Origin: Lachnoclostridium sp. An196
GTDB lineage: Bacteria; Bacillota; Clostridia; Lachnospirales; Lachnospiraceae
Assembly (NCBI RefSeq): GCF_002160135.1
Contig: NZ_NFJZ01000005.1
Location: 1-64,000, forward strand
Reading direction: 5' to 3'
Length of the DNA stretch: 64,000 bases
The notes below the pieces were generated by a model. The model saw only the letters and a program-made list of their open reading frames with translations. It made no database searches and was not told the DNA's origin. Below are positions 45,659 to 53,914 of the stretch, piece by piece (within the stretch, counting starts at the first letter, position 1; every line of letters begins with the position of its first letter). A program made the position numbers and the translations under genes.

Positions 45659-46497
45659 ATGAACCAATCAAAAAGCAAATTACTGCAAACTTCCGCATCA
45701 CACACCTATACCATATGGAAGGATCCTCCCGATTCCAGAGAATTCACAGAATCATATCTGGAAAATGATCCCGTGTTATATATCTCCTATCGGCATCTGA
45801 CCTCGCCGTACCGGGAACGGCTCCTGGATTTTCTCTGGGGAGCCAAAACCCTTCCTCTGACTTACGATCCGTTTTTCAAGATAGTCTTCGATCCGGTCCT
45901 TCATCCGGAGCGTCTCTCCGGGGCAAAGATTTTTCCTATCGGGATATGCGGAAGGTCTATACGATTATCCTTTTCGAGAACAGCGCCCATATCTTCCACC
46001 AGGATCCGGACCAATATATTCACCACGGAAAAACCACTTTCGACACCGGTCTTCAGATGAATCTTCTGCAGGAATACTGTCTGGTAGCCCTTGACGTATT
46101 CCGAAAAAAAACTTATTCTGAAGATAGAAGTGAACAGACTGCATGGCTATCCCTTCTGATCACAGAAACCATAGAAGACGCGGAAAAACTGATAACTGAG
46201 TATCCGTGGCCGGAGGATATCTACAAAGAGATCGCCATGCTCCGCCAGAGACCGGAGGAGGTGCTGCATATGTTTTCGGAAGCCTTAAAGATTATGGACC
46301 GGAATACGGTGCATTATATGATTGAAGAACAGCAGAAAGAGTTGGAAGAGCAACAGAGATTGCTTTCTGTGAAAGATCAGGAGATCCATGCAAAGAATAA
46401 AACGATTCAAGCAATGAATCAAAAACTGGATATACAACAGCAGGAAATCGAGGCTCTGAAGAAAGAGTTGGCAGCTCTTCAGGCGCAGAAAATCTAG
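45659..46497 (+). pseudogene. Broken Rpn/PD-(D/E)XK nuclease-transposase family gene
   Basis: The 5' part (from ATG 45659, AAGGAGG upstream) reads in one frame to about 45920 and shows the family start LPLTYDPFFKIVFDPVLHPERLS. The 3' part continues in another frame to TAG 46497 with SYRDMRKVYTIILFENSAHIFHQ, MNLLQEYCLVALDVFR, LDRNTVxYMI-like (MDRNTVHYMIEEQQKEL) and a C-terminal coiled coil. The frames meet near 45918-45930, where the segment that should hold the catalytic D and E-x-Q residues is missing. It is thus a deletion plus frameshift and not functional as a nuclease. The 3' frame alone could still be translated as a coiled-coil protein. Confidence 0.75.
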
Positions 46498-46583
46498 AAT
46501 TTCAGATACACGAAAATACAATTTCCCTATCGATTTTTCAGGGTGCAGACCAAATCATCATCAGGCAAACACTAATATTTCAC

Positions 46584-46619
46584 AGGGCTGATATGACTCA
46601 AATGAATCATACCAGCCCT
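46584..46619. terminator. Hairpin between the broken nuclease gene and the MBL gene
   Basis: AGGGCTG (46584-46590) pairs with CAGCCCT (46613-46619), and the inner ATATGA/TCATAC lengthens the stem with one mismatch. TTGTTT follows on the + strand. It separates the convergent nuclease remnant and MBL operon; U-tracts are weak. Confidence 0.45.
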
Positions 46620-46657
46620 TGTTTGATACTATCTATTTCACGACAGCCCTTTATTAT

Positions 46658-47509
46658 TTATTTTGCTTCAAAATGACTGTCAGCTTCTTCTTCCAGTTTT
46701 ATGGCATATTGTACCCGGTCATCAAGGAACCTTGCCCAGCCATCTCTATCAATAAACGGATTTTTGTCACCATCAGCCGCCTGCTCTCTTTTTTCAAACA
46801 ACGGGGCATGTGCCGGATGACTTGGCAGGCAGATGTCTACCGATATATCTTTCAGATCATGGCAATCTTTAATAAAGCGTTTTCTTAATTCCCGAGAAAG
46901 CCCCGCTCTGTCTAAAGATTCATCACTCATAGTAAGCACGCCTACTCCTCCATGGATAGCTGAAACAATCCGCCCGCATTTTTTATCATCAGTGTAAATA
47001 AAGAAAGAAGTAACACCCGGTGTATGTCCGGGAGTCAACCGAGTCCTAATCTCCACGTTTCCAAGTAAAATAGGCGTAGAATCATCATAATACCGATCCG
47101 TTTCAAAACTGTATTCCCGGAAGGGCACGAAAAGTCCTCCTGATTCTGCTGCTCCATCAGTCTTGCGAAACTCTTCATCCTCTCTGGATAACCAGATCTC
47201 AGCCCCTGATAATTCCTTCAAGAAACGTGCCGCACCATAATGATCCACATGTGCATGGCTTAATAAAATCATCTTTATTTCTTCAGGACGATACCCAAGC
47301 TTATATATACTGTTCAATAAAAGGTATGCTGTTTCTGCCGTGGTAGTATCCAAAAGGATTAACCCGTCGCCTGTGTCAATCAAATATGCTCCTACCCACT
47401 TGTTTCCAACATAGAATATTTGATCTGTCACTGCAAAAGGTTCTATCTGTACCTCCCAAGGTTCATAGCAGGTACTTTCAATAATATTCAACGAACTCAC
47501 TGCTGTCAT
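46658..47509 (-). CDS. Metallo-beta-lactamase-fold hydrolase
   Basis: 283 residues, no signal peptide, so cytoplasmic. The zinc motif HAHVDHYGA (HxHxDH), a further histidine in LTPGHTPG, and a late SHPAHA histidine resemble the subclass B3-like branch. The aspartate bridge typical of glyoxalases is not evident. It is the last of four genes, 17 bp after a carboxylate transporter, so it most likely hydrolyses an ester, lactone or thioester intermediate of that pathway rather than a drug. ATG 47509 is chosen, with GGAGGGAG upstream; the longer frame runs into the transporter. Confidence 0.75.
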   Translation of the reverse strand: MTAVSSLNIIESTCYEPWEVQIEPFAVTDQIFYVGNKWVGAYLIDTGDGLILLDTTTAETAYLLLNSIYKLGYRPEEIKMILLSHAHVDHYGAARFLKELSGAEIWLSREDEEFRKTDGAAESGGLFVPFREYSFETDRYYDDSTPILLGNVEIRTRLTPGHTPGVTSFFIYTDDKKCGRIVSAIHGGVGVLTMSDESLDRAGLSRELRKRFIKDCHDLKDISVDICLPSHPAHAPLFEKREQAADGDKNPFIDRDGWARFLDDRVQYAIKLEEEADSHFEAK

Positions 47510-47526
47510 TATTATATCTCCCTCCT

Positions 47527-48807
47527 TTAAAATACTGCACCGGTTATGCACATAGCCGCCATCAGGATGACACTGCAGATCCAACATCTCCATGCAGAAA
47601 ATTTCATATGGTCAATGACATTAATTTCAGCCAGTTCGGCTCCCAGATTTGTCGCCGCTACCAACGGTGAGCATGCAGTTCCGTACTGTAACACAAACGG
47701 AAGCATGATTGAAACAGCTGGAATACCCATGGATGCTCCGATACCTGTAAGAATCGGATAAATAGGCAGCATAACCTGATATGGTAATACAAGATAGATC
47801 GGTACAAGCAGAATTCCGAAAATTACATGTGTATATCTTGCCAATCCTGCGGGAATTGCATCCAGGACAACGCCAATCACTGCTTCTACCATCCCGGTTC
47901 CTGTCATAATTCCTACCATTACTCCAATACACATAAACAAAATTGCCGGGGCAAGCATGGTGGCAGAATATTTGCGGATAAGCGCATTTTGAGTTTTAAC
48001 ATCATAATTGATTACCAGAACAACTGCGGTAAATATCATAAACAAAATATAGATCTGAATATGTACAAAAAACAGGCAAATGATAGATACCACAAACACA
48101 ATGAAATTTATCCAGAATTTTTCCGGACGGGCATTTGGATTATCCGAAACGTCTTCTTTTTCTCCCGCGGTCTCCATAACTGCAGCTCCAATTCCCTGCC
48201 TTTTATAGGACACAGTAAAAATCCCGATCCATACAAACGCCATAACTAATGCGAGAATTGCAAACGGCAAAGCTCTGGTAGAAATGTCTATTGCCTCTAC
48301 TCCTGCAAATGGCGTCAATTGAACTACACCAGCGCCCCAAGGGACTACGCACATTGCTGTCGCTCCCATTACGGTCAGAAACATCAGTATCCGGCTGTCG
48401 ATCTTTAACCGTTTGTAGATAGGAAGCAGCGTAGGAATCGTAATCAGATATGTGGTATTATAGGCACCATCTAAATGTCCGATCAAAGCAATTAACACCG
48501 TAGCGATCATTACAACCGTTACATTATTTCCAGTTACTCTGGTGATCTTTCCTACTATAACATCAAACATTCCGGTCTCTGAGAGGACACAAAAATATGC
48601 CACAGAGAATAAAATCAACATTACAGCATTATTTGTAGAGGAAACACCGCTGACTACATACTCGCTGATTTCATTCAATGATGCTCCGGAAAGTGCTGCA
48701 AACACAATAGGAACTACAATAAATGGAACGATCATATGTACGCGTTTGGACAGCACCAGCGCAAAACAGACTACAATCATCAATATTCCCAATATTGCCA
48801 GACTCAT
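47527..48807 (-). CDS. CitMHS-type carboxylate transporter
   Basis: 426 residues, about 11-12 transmembrane segments. The pattern fits the CitMHS/IT superfamily of citrate:metal and related carboxylate symporters (HLDGAYNTTYLITIPTLLPIY in the first half and QYGTACSPLVAATNLGAELAEI in the second are conserved-looking loops). The substrate is probably a di- or tricarboxylate that the adjacent aldolase and dehydrogenase then use. AGGAGG precedes the start. Confidence 0.78.
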   Translation of the reverse strand: MSLAILGILMIVVCFALVLSKRVHMIVPFIVVPIVFAALSGASLNEISEYVVSGVSSTNNAVMLILFSVAYFCVLSETGMFDVIVGKITRVTGNNVTVVMIATVLIALIGHLDGAYNTTYLITIPTLLPIYKRLKIDSRILMFLTVMGATAMCVVPWGAGVVQLTPFAGVEAIDISTRALPFAILALVMAFVWIGIFTVSYKRQGIGAAVMETAGEKEDVSDNPNARPEKFWINFIVFVVSIICLFFVHIQIYILFMIFTAVVLVINYDVKTQNALIRKYSATMLAPAILFMCIGVMVGIMTGTGMVEAVIGVVLDAIPAGLARYTHVIFGILLVPIYLVLPYQVMLPIYPILTGIGASMGIPAVSIMLPFVLQYGTACSPLVAATNLGAELAEINVIDHMKFSAWRCWICSVILMAAMCITGAVF

Positions 48808-48834
48808 AAAAACCCTCCTTAACCCTTCATATCC

Positions 48835-49515
48835 TCAGATAATCTCACAGCCAATTTCATTCAGCTTTTCATCTACCCAAGGACGAACATATTTTTTTTC
48901 TTCCAGTATACCTTTCATGATATTCGCTTCTTTTTCTTCTACCCTTTTTGCCGCCTCCGCCAGACTGACGGCTTCATTTGGATTAACAAACAGCAATCCG
49001 TCCTCGTCTCCGACTACAATATCTCCCGGATGAACAATTTTGCCTCCAACTACTACCGGAACGTTAATCTCTCCAGGACCGTTTTTATAAGGTCCATTGG
49101 GGCTGAAACTCCGTGCATAAACATGAAATTCCTCCAATTCCGCAAGGCCTTTGCAATCGCGGACCGCTCCGTCGCAGATAATTCCTTTTATACCGCGCAT
49201 TTTACAATATGTAGCCATCAATTCTCCAAAAATTGCGCGGTTTTTATATCCTCCCGCATCAATTACAATTACATCTCCCGGCTCAGCCAGATCCATCGCC
49301 GCGTGAAGCATAAGATTATCGCCCTGCGGTACATGAACCGTAAACGCCGTCCCCAAAAGCTGTCCTTTCATCCCCACTGGTTTAATATCCGCGTCCACCG
49401 CGCCCATACGTTCCATATTGTCGTCTATATTCGCCACTGGAATTCCTTTGAAACAATTCACCAGTTCCATAGACGGTCTTTGAATATTTCTGATTATTCT
49501 ACATCCGTTTTTCAT
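48835..49515 (-). CDS. RraA-like aldolase (HMG/CHA aldolase type)
   Basis: 226 residues. The family includes 4-hydroxy-4-methyl-2-oxoglutarate and 4-carboxy-4-hydroxy-2-oxoadipate aldolases, which release pyruvate, and the RNase E regulator RraA. Family motifs GDVIVIDAGG and IICDGAVRD, with the Arg119-Asp120 pair 20 residues after Glu98, support the fold and a metal-dependent aldolase site. The operon context, with an acid transporter, favours an aldolase over an RNase regulator. Its start overlaps the dehydrogenase stop (TAATG), with AGGAGG upstream. Confidence 0.78.
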   Translation of the reverse strand: MKNGCRIIRNIQRPSMELVNCFKGIPVANIDDNMERMGAVDADIKPVGMKGQLLGTAFTVHVPQGDNLMLHAAMDLAEPGDVIVIDAGGYKNRAIFGELMATYCKMRGIKGIICDGAVRDCKGLAELEEFHVYARSFSPNGPYKNGPGEINVPVVVGGKIVHPGDIVVGDEDGLLFVNPNEAVSLAEAAKRVEEKEANIMKGILEEKKYVRPWVDEKLNEIGCEII

Positions 49516-50543
49516 TATACAGCCTCCTGTACAAATTTATATCCAGTTTCCATTTCGAGGATTCCTTTGTTTGCCACATTGCGCACCGGAATCTCTCCTG
49601 TGCTGATCGCTGTCGGAATCAATTCACAAACTGTTTTGATCTGGATTTTTTTTGCGCCTTCCCCATAAGACCCACAATGAGGACTCAATATAACATTATC
49701 CATCTTTAATAATGGATCATCCGGCTCTATCGGCTCCTTCTCTACAGTGTCCAATCCTGCGTAACGAATTTCTCCTTGTTCAAGAGCCCATGTCAAGGCT
49801 TCCTGGTCAATAATGCCTCCCCTTGCCGTGTTTATAATCATTGCAGTTTTTTTCATTTTCTTAAATACATCGCGGCTGAAGATATGCTTCGTCTCTGCAG
49901 ACAAACCTACATGAATAGATATGATATCACTGCGTACAATCATCTCATCAAAAGATACAAAATCCACATATGCATATTTTGCCTTTACTTTCTCCGGCAA
50001 ATATGGATCATAGGCAATTACCTTTGTGCCAAATCCGTTGTGAAAGATATTCCCCAGCTGTTGTCCTGCTGCTCCAAATCCGTACAATCCCAATGTCAGA
50101 GTGCGTACATCAGGCGGAAGAAAATAGCTGCATTTGGGCCAATTCCCTTTTCTTGTTTCCCGATCATAATACACTGTATTGCGGATCAATCCCATGATCA
50201 TCGCCGTAGCAAGATCGGCCAGTTCCTTGGCACAAAATCCTGGTATATTTAACACAATCTTCCCAAGTTTGGTCGCCGCATCCAGATCAATAGAATTCAC
50301 TCCTACTCCAAAACGTTGGATGAGTTTTAACTCTGGAAGTGCTTCAAGAACTTTTCTGGTAATTGGAGGATTTCCTGTGCCCAGAACAGCTACTGCACCC
50401 TTACATCCCTCGATAATCTCTTCTTCTGACGTATAGTGTCTGAATTCGAGATCGATTCCACTTAATGCATACGCATTCTTTATCTCTTCCAATTCCCTTT
50501 CTGTTACAGAGCCATAATCTTTATCCAATACTATCGCCTTCAT
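49515..50543 (-). CDS. D-isomer-specific 2-hydroxyacid dehydrogenase
   Basis: 342 residues. NAD-binding motif GLYGFGAAGQQLG (around 152-164) and the catalytic triad Arg241 (NTARGG), Glu270 (VEKEP) and His289 (SPHCGS). The substrate class is a 2-hydroxy or 2-keto acid; with the aldolase next door it could reduce or oxidise a pyruvate- or oxaloacetate-type product. First gene of the four-gene operon, transcribed divergently from the LysR gene. Confidence 0.82.
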   Translation of the reverse strand: MKAIVLDKDYGSVTERELEEIKNAYALSGIDLEFRHYTSEEEIIEGCKGAVAVLGTGNPPITRKVLEALPELKLIQRFGVGVNSIDLDAATKLGKIVLNIPGFCAKELADLATAMIMGLIRNTVYYDRETRKGNWPKCSYFLPPDVRTLTLGLYGFGAAGQQLGNIFHNGFGTKVIAYDPYLPEKVKAKYAYVDFVSFDEMIVRSDIISIHVGLSAETKHIFSRDVFKKMKKTAMIINTARGGIIDQEALTWALEQGEIRYAGLDTVEKEPIEPDDPLLKMDNVILSPHCGSYGEGAKKIQIKTVCELIPTAISTGEIPVRNVANKGILEMETGYKFVQEAV

Positions 50544-50717
50544 TTTACAGTCTCCCTAACCTATTGTATTTTTCCCAAAATATGGTAATCGTGCACTTTA
50601 CCTTTACATTTTAAATATACTGAATATTTCCCCTTTTCGTCCAAGTCTTTTAGATTTATAATTACTATAACATTAACATTATAATTATATTTGTACCAAT
50701 ATCTAAGGAGGATAAAA
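50544..50717. promoter_or_regulatory. Divergent control region between the dehydrogenase and LysR genes
   Basis: A 174-base A+T-rich region. An inverted repeat TATAATTA (50657-50664) and TAATTATA (50682-50689) with a 17-base spacer, plus several T-N11-A-like pairs, suit a LysR-type protein binding here. TATAAT-like elements occur on both strands but no clear -35 was found, so exact promoters are not assigned. Confidence 0.45.
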
Positions 50718-51647
50718 TTGAATATTCAAAATTTGGATTATTTTCTGACCATTGTAGAAACAGGGAACCTGACAAAAGCAGCTGAAAAACTATTTGTTTC
50801 TCAGCCGTCTTTAAGCCAATATTTAAAAAGATTAGAAAAGAATCTCGGTGTAGAATTATTTGACCGCTCTATTCTGCCTATGCGCCTCACCTATTCCGGC
50901 GAACGATATTACCAATATGCAATTCAGGCAAAAAAGCTGGATGAGAATATTCGCAGAGAACTTGCAGATATCGAATCCTCTCAAAGCGGACTGCTTCGTC
51001 TGGGCGTCGCTCTATGGAGGGGCGCTGTTCTGCTTCCGGATATCTACCCTTCGTTTCATTCCAAATATCCCGGAATCCGTATCGAATTATTTGAAGGGAG
51101 ATCAAACCAGCTTCAAAATGCATTGCTCAATGACAATATCGACTTGGCTGTGATGAACCTTCCCCGCAGTATAAATTATAAGAACCTTTCATATGAAATT
51201 TTTCATGAAGAGAAAATATTGTTGGCCGCACCCGCTCATCATCCGGCAATACAAGCAAGTTTAAAAGAGCCATCTTCCAATATTGGTAAACGTCCAAGAA
51301 TTTCGCTTGAAATTCTGGAACATATTCCTCTAATTATGCTTAAACCAGGTCAAAACCTTACTTATGAAGTTAACCGTATTCTGGAACTGAACCATGCAAA
51401 ATATGATGTTCTCATGGATACAGGCAACCTGACCACTGCTATCAATCTGGTATCTCAGCAGGTTGCCTGTACATTTGTTCCCGAAGAAGGCGCGAACATA
51501 TGTCTGCATCCGGATACTGTCATATATTTTGAAATCGAAAGTACAATAGAATGTGTATGGGATCTTGCCGTAGTATACCGTAAAGACAGCTATTTAAATC
51601 AGATATGCCGTCTTTTTATTTCTGAACTGAAAAATATAAATTTTTGA
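50718..51647 (+). CDS. LysR-family transcriptional regulator
   Basis: 309 residues. An N-terminal winged HTH (FLTIVETGNLTKAAEKLFVS, then QPSLSQYLKRLEKNLG) and a C-terminal effector-binding domain with two lobes. It is divergent from the four-gene operon and probably activates it when a pathway acid binds. TTG 50718 is used, with AAGGAGG 6 bases upstream; the frame is open further back but the longer starts overlap this ribosome site. It ends only 11 bases from convergent pepD. Confidence 0.85.
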   Translation: MNIQNLDYFLTIVETGNLTKAAEKLFVSQPSLSQYLKRLEKNLGVELFDRSILPMRLTYSGERYYQYAIQAKKLDENIRRELADIESSQSGLLRLGVALWRGAVLLPDIYPSFHSKYPGIRIELFEGRSNQLQNALLNDNIDLAVMNLPRSINYKNLSYEIFHEEKILLAAPAHHPAIQASLKEPSSNIGKRPRISLEILEHIPLIMLKPGQNLTYEVNRILELNHAKYDVLMDTGNLTTAINLVSQQVACTFVPEEGANICLHPDTVIYFEIESTIECVWDLAVVYRKDSYLNQICRLFISELKNINF

Positions 51648-51658
51648 CGGTATCTGGA

Positions 51659-53107
51659 TTACCTTTTCGTCTTCACAATCTCCAGTATATACTCCCACAT
51701 CCGCGCCACGGAGGAAATGCTCATACGTTCCTCCGTCGTATGGATGTCCCGGATCTCGGGACCCATGGATACGCAGTCCAGATTCGGGATCTTGGCGGCC
51801 AGGATTCCGCACTCCAGACCGGCGTGGATCACCTGAATCTCCGGTTTCTTCCCGAACATTTTTTCATAGATGCGCACCATATCTTCCCTCAGCCCGGAGT
51901 CCCTGCGATACTCCCAGGCAGGATATATGCCGCCTGTTTCCGCAATGCCTCCCATGTATTCCGTCAGGATCTTAATTTTCCCTGTAAGGTGCTTCTTTTC
52001 TGCCTCCACGGAACTACGGAGCGCATAAGATAGGGCCAATCCCTTTTCGTCAGTCCGCATAATTCCCAGATTCAAGGAAGTCTCCACCAGTCCCGGGATA
52101 TCCTTGCTCATGGCCTGTACCCCGTTCGGCAGCGCCAGAAGAAGTGCAAGGGATGTTTCCGTGCTTTTCTCATCAAAAGCGTCCCCTCCCGTTTCGTTAC
52201 CGTACTGAAACTGCACTTGGAGCTCCGGATCCGTAAGAGCATACTCTTTTTTCAGTTCTTCCCCGCATACGGCGCAGATCTCTTCCAGTTTATACGTTTT
52301 CTCAAATGGAACCAGCAGCTCTGCCCTGCTCCATGTGGGGATCGCATTATCTTTCTCTCCGCCTTCCAGGGATACGATCCGATAATGCACTTCCCCCTGC
52401 AGAGCGCTGAGCACTCTGGCGAGCAGTATATTGGCGTTTCCCCGTCCCTTGTCGATCTCTGTGCCGGAATGCCCGCCCTGCAGTCCGGTCAGTGTCAGCA
52501 CTGCTCTTTTCCCTTCTGTATACTGCCGTTTCACAGGCAGCCGTATCTCCATGCGGCTGCCGCCCGCGCAGCCCGCAAGCAGGATCCCTTCTTCTTCTGA
52601 ATCCAGATTCAGCACCCTATGTCCTTTCAGCATGGATACATCCAGCGCCGAAGCTCCTTCCATACCCACTTCTTCGCAGGTAGTAAAGACTGCTTCCAGT
52701 CTGGGATGGGGGATACAGTTGTCGTCCAGAAGGGCCAGCGCGTACGCCACGGCGATGCCGTCGTCGCCGCCCAGCGTGGTTCCTTCCGCATATACCCAGT
52801 CCCCGGACACTCTCAGATCCAGGCCGTCTTTTTCAAAGTCAACGGGACACTCCTCTTTCTTGACACAGACCATGTCCAGATGACCCTGGATAATCAAGGG
52901 TTCCGCATCTTCATACCCGGCGGAAGCCTCTTTGATGATCACCACATTCCAGGCTTCGTCCTGATATACCGTAAGTCCTCTCTCTTTCGCGAAGCGGACA
53001 CAGTAATCGCTGACCGCCTTTTCGTTGTGCGAGCCGTGAGGAATTCCGCACAGTTCTTCAAAATAATGCCATACGCCTTCCGGCGCAAGTCCCTGCAGTA
53101 TGCTCAT
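51659..53107 (-). CDS. pepD: Aminoacyl-histidine dipeptidase (M20 family PepD)
   Basis: 482 residues. A zinc metallopeptidase that cleaves Xaa-His and other dipeptides. Metal ligands are visible in IQGHLDMVCVKK, LGGDDGIAVAYAL, TCEEVGMEGASALD and the closing HAGLECGILAAKIP. GGGGAGG precedes the start. It is convergent with the LysR gene and follows tepA by 50 bp. Confidence 0.92.
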   Translation of the reverse strand: MSILQGLAPEGVWHYFEELCGIPHGSHNEKAVSDYCVRFAKERGLTVYQDEAWNVVIIKEASAGYEDAEPLIIQGHLDMVCVKKEECPVDFEKDGLDLRVSGDWVYAEGTTLGGDDGIAVAYALALLDDNCIPHPRLEAVFTTCEEVGMEGASALDVSMLKGHRVLNLDSEEEGILLAGCAGGSRMEIRLPVKRQYTEGKRAVLTLTGLQGGHSGTEIDKGRGNANILLARVLSALQGEVHYRIVSLEGGEKDNAIPTWSRAELLVPFEKTYKLEEICAVCGEELKKEYALTDPELQVQFQYGNETGGDAFDEKSTETSLALLLALPNGVQAMSKDIPGLVETSLNLGIMRTDEKGLALSYALRSSVEAEKKHLTGKIKILTEYMGGIAETGGIYPAWEYRRDSGLREDMVRIYEKMFGKKPEIQVIHAGLECGILAAKIPNLDCVSMGPEIRDIHTTEERMSISSVARMWEYILEIVKTKR

Positions 53108-53157
53108 ATGTCTTTTCCTCCCCTTACTGATCCGCGCTGCAGAAGAAATCCTTTCCT

Positions 53158-53814
53158 TCAGCGCTCCGCAATCATCTGACGCAGCATCCGGAAGGCTTCC
53201 CGGATACCGCCCACTTCATCTATGATTCCCTCCTGGACCGCCTGTTTTCCTACCAGCACGCTTCCCACATCCTTGGTCAGTTCTCCGGTCTCCAGCATCA
53301 GTTTCATCAGCCGATCCATCCGCACGCGGCTGTGCTCAACGATAAAACTGCAGATCCGGTCCTGTATCTTCTGAAAATAATCAAATGTCTGCGCCACACC
53401 GATGATCAGCCCTGTCATCCTGACCGGATGAATCATCATCGTTCCCGTGGGCACGATAAAAGAATAATCCGTAGACACCGCCAGCGGCACTCCGATGGAA
53501 TGACTTCCTCCGAGCACCAGCGACACAGTGGGTTTACTCAGAGACGCGATCATCTCCGCAATGGCCAGCCCGCTCTCCACATCGCCGCCCACCGTATTGA
53601 TCAGTACCAGAAGCCCGTGGATCTGCGGATTTTCTTCCACCGCTGCCAACATGGGAATCACATGTTCATATTTTGTCGTCTTACTGTTCGCAGCCAGGCA
53701 TTCATGCCCTTCGATCTCTCCGATCACCGTCAGAATCTGTATCTGCGATTTTTCCGGATCCGGCAGTAATTCTTCCGGCTGTCCGTATTTTTCCAGCGTG
53801 TCCTGTTCTGCCAT
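53158..53814 (-). CDS. tepA: TepA: ClpP-fold serine protease
   Basis: 218 residues. A ClpP/SppA-type fold: the oxyanion region INTVGGDVESGLAIA, the catalytic-serine area GGSHSIGVP and the histidine in MMIHPVR are readable. TepA-type proteins associate with the membrane and are linked to protein export or spore formation. In many Firmicutes it lies next to ftsK; here it is far from ftsK. Its ribosome site AAAGGCTGG lies inside the metY terminator hairpin. Confidence 0.82.
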   Translation of the reverse strand: MAEQDTLEKYGQPEELLPDPEKSQIQILTVIGEIEGHECLAANSKTTKYEHVIPMLAAVEENPQIHGLLVLINTVGGDVESGLAIAEMIASLSKPTVSLVLGGSHSIGVPLAVSTDYSFIVPTGTMMIHPVRMTGLIIGVAQTFDYFQKIQDRICSFIVEHSRVRMDRLMKLMLETGELTKDVGSVLVGKQAVQEGIIDEVGGIREAFRMLRQMIAER

Positions 53815-53821
53815 AAAAAAA

Positions 53822-53868
53822 CCAGCCTTTCTTCCATACTGCTATCAGTATGGGCAAAAGGCCGGCTG
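53822..53868 (-). terminator. Terminator of metY that overlaps the tepA ribosome-binding site
   Basis: On the - strand CAGCC..CCTTT pairs with AAAGG..CTG, and the inner CCATACTG and CAGTATGG add a second stem; a T7 run follows and ends directly at the tepA ATG. The descending arm contains GAAAGGCTGG, the only plausible Shine-Dalgarno of tepA. Confidence 0.75.
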
Positions 53869-53914
53869 TTTATTCCCGCGAGCAGCAAGCCAGGCGGACA
53901 TGCTTTTGACTCCC

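Noticed and set aside
46658-47509. An antibiotic-hydrolysing metallo-beta-lactamase
   Set aside because: There is no signal peptide and it belongs to a carboxylate operon, so a metabolic hydrolase is more likely.
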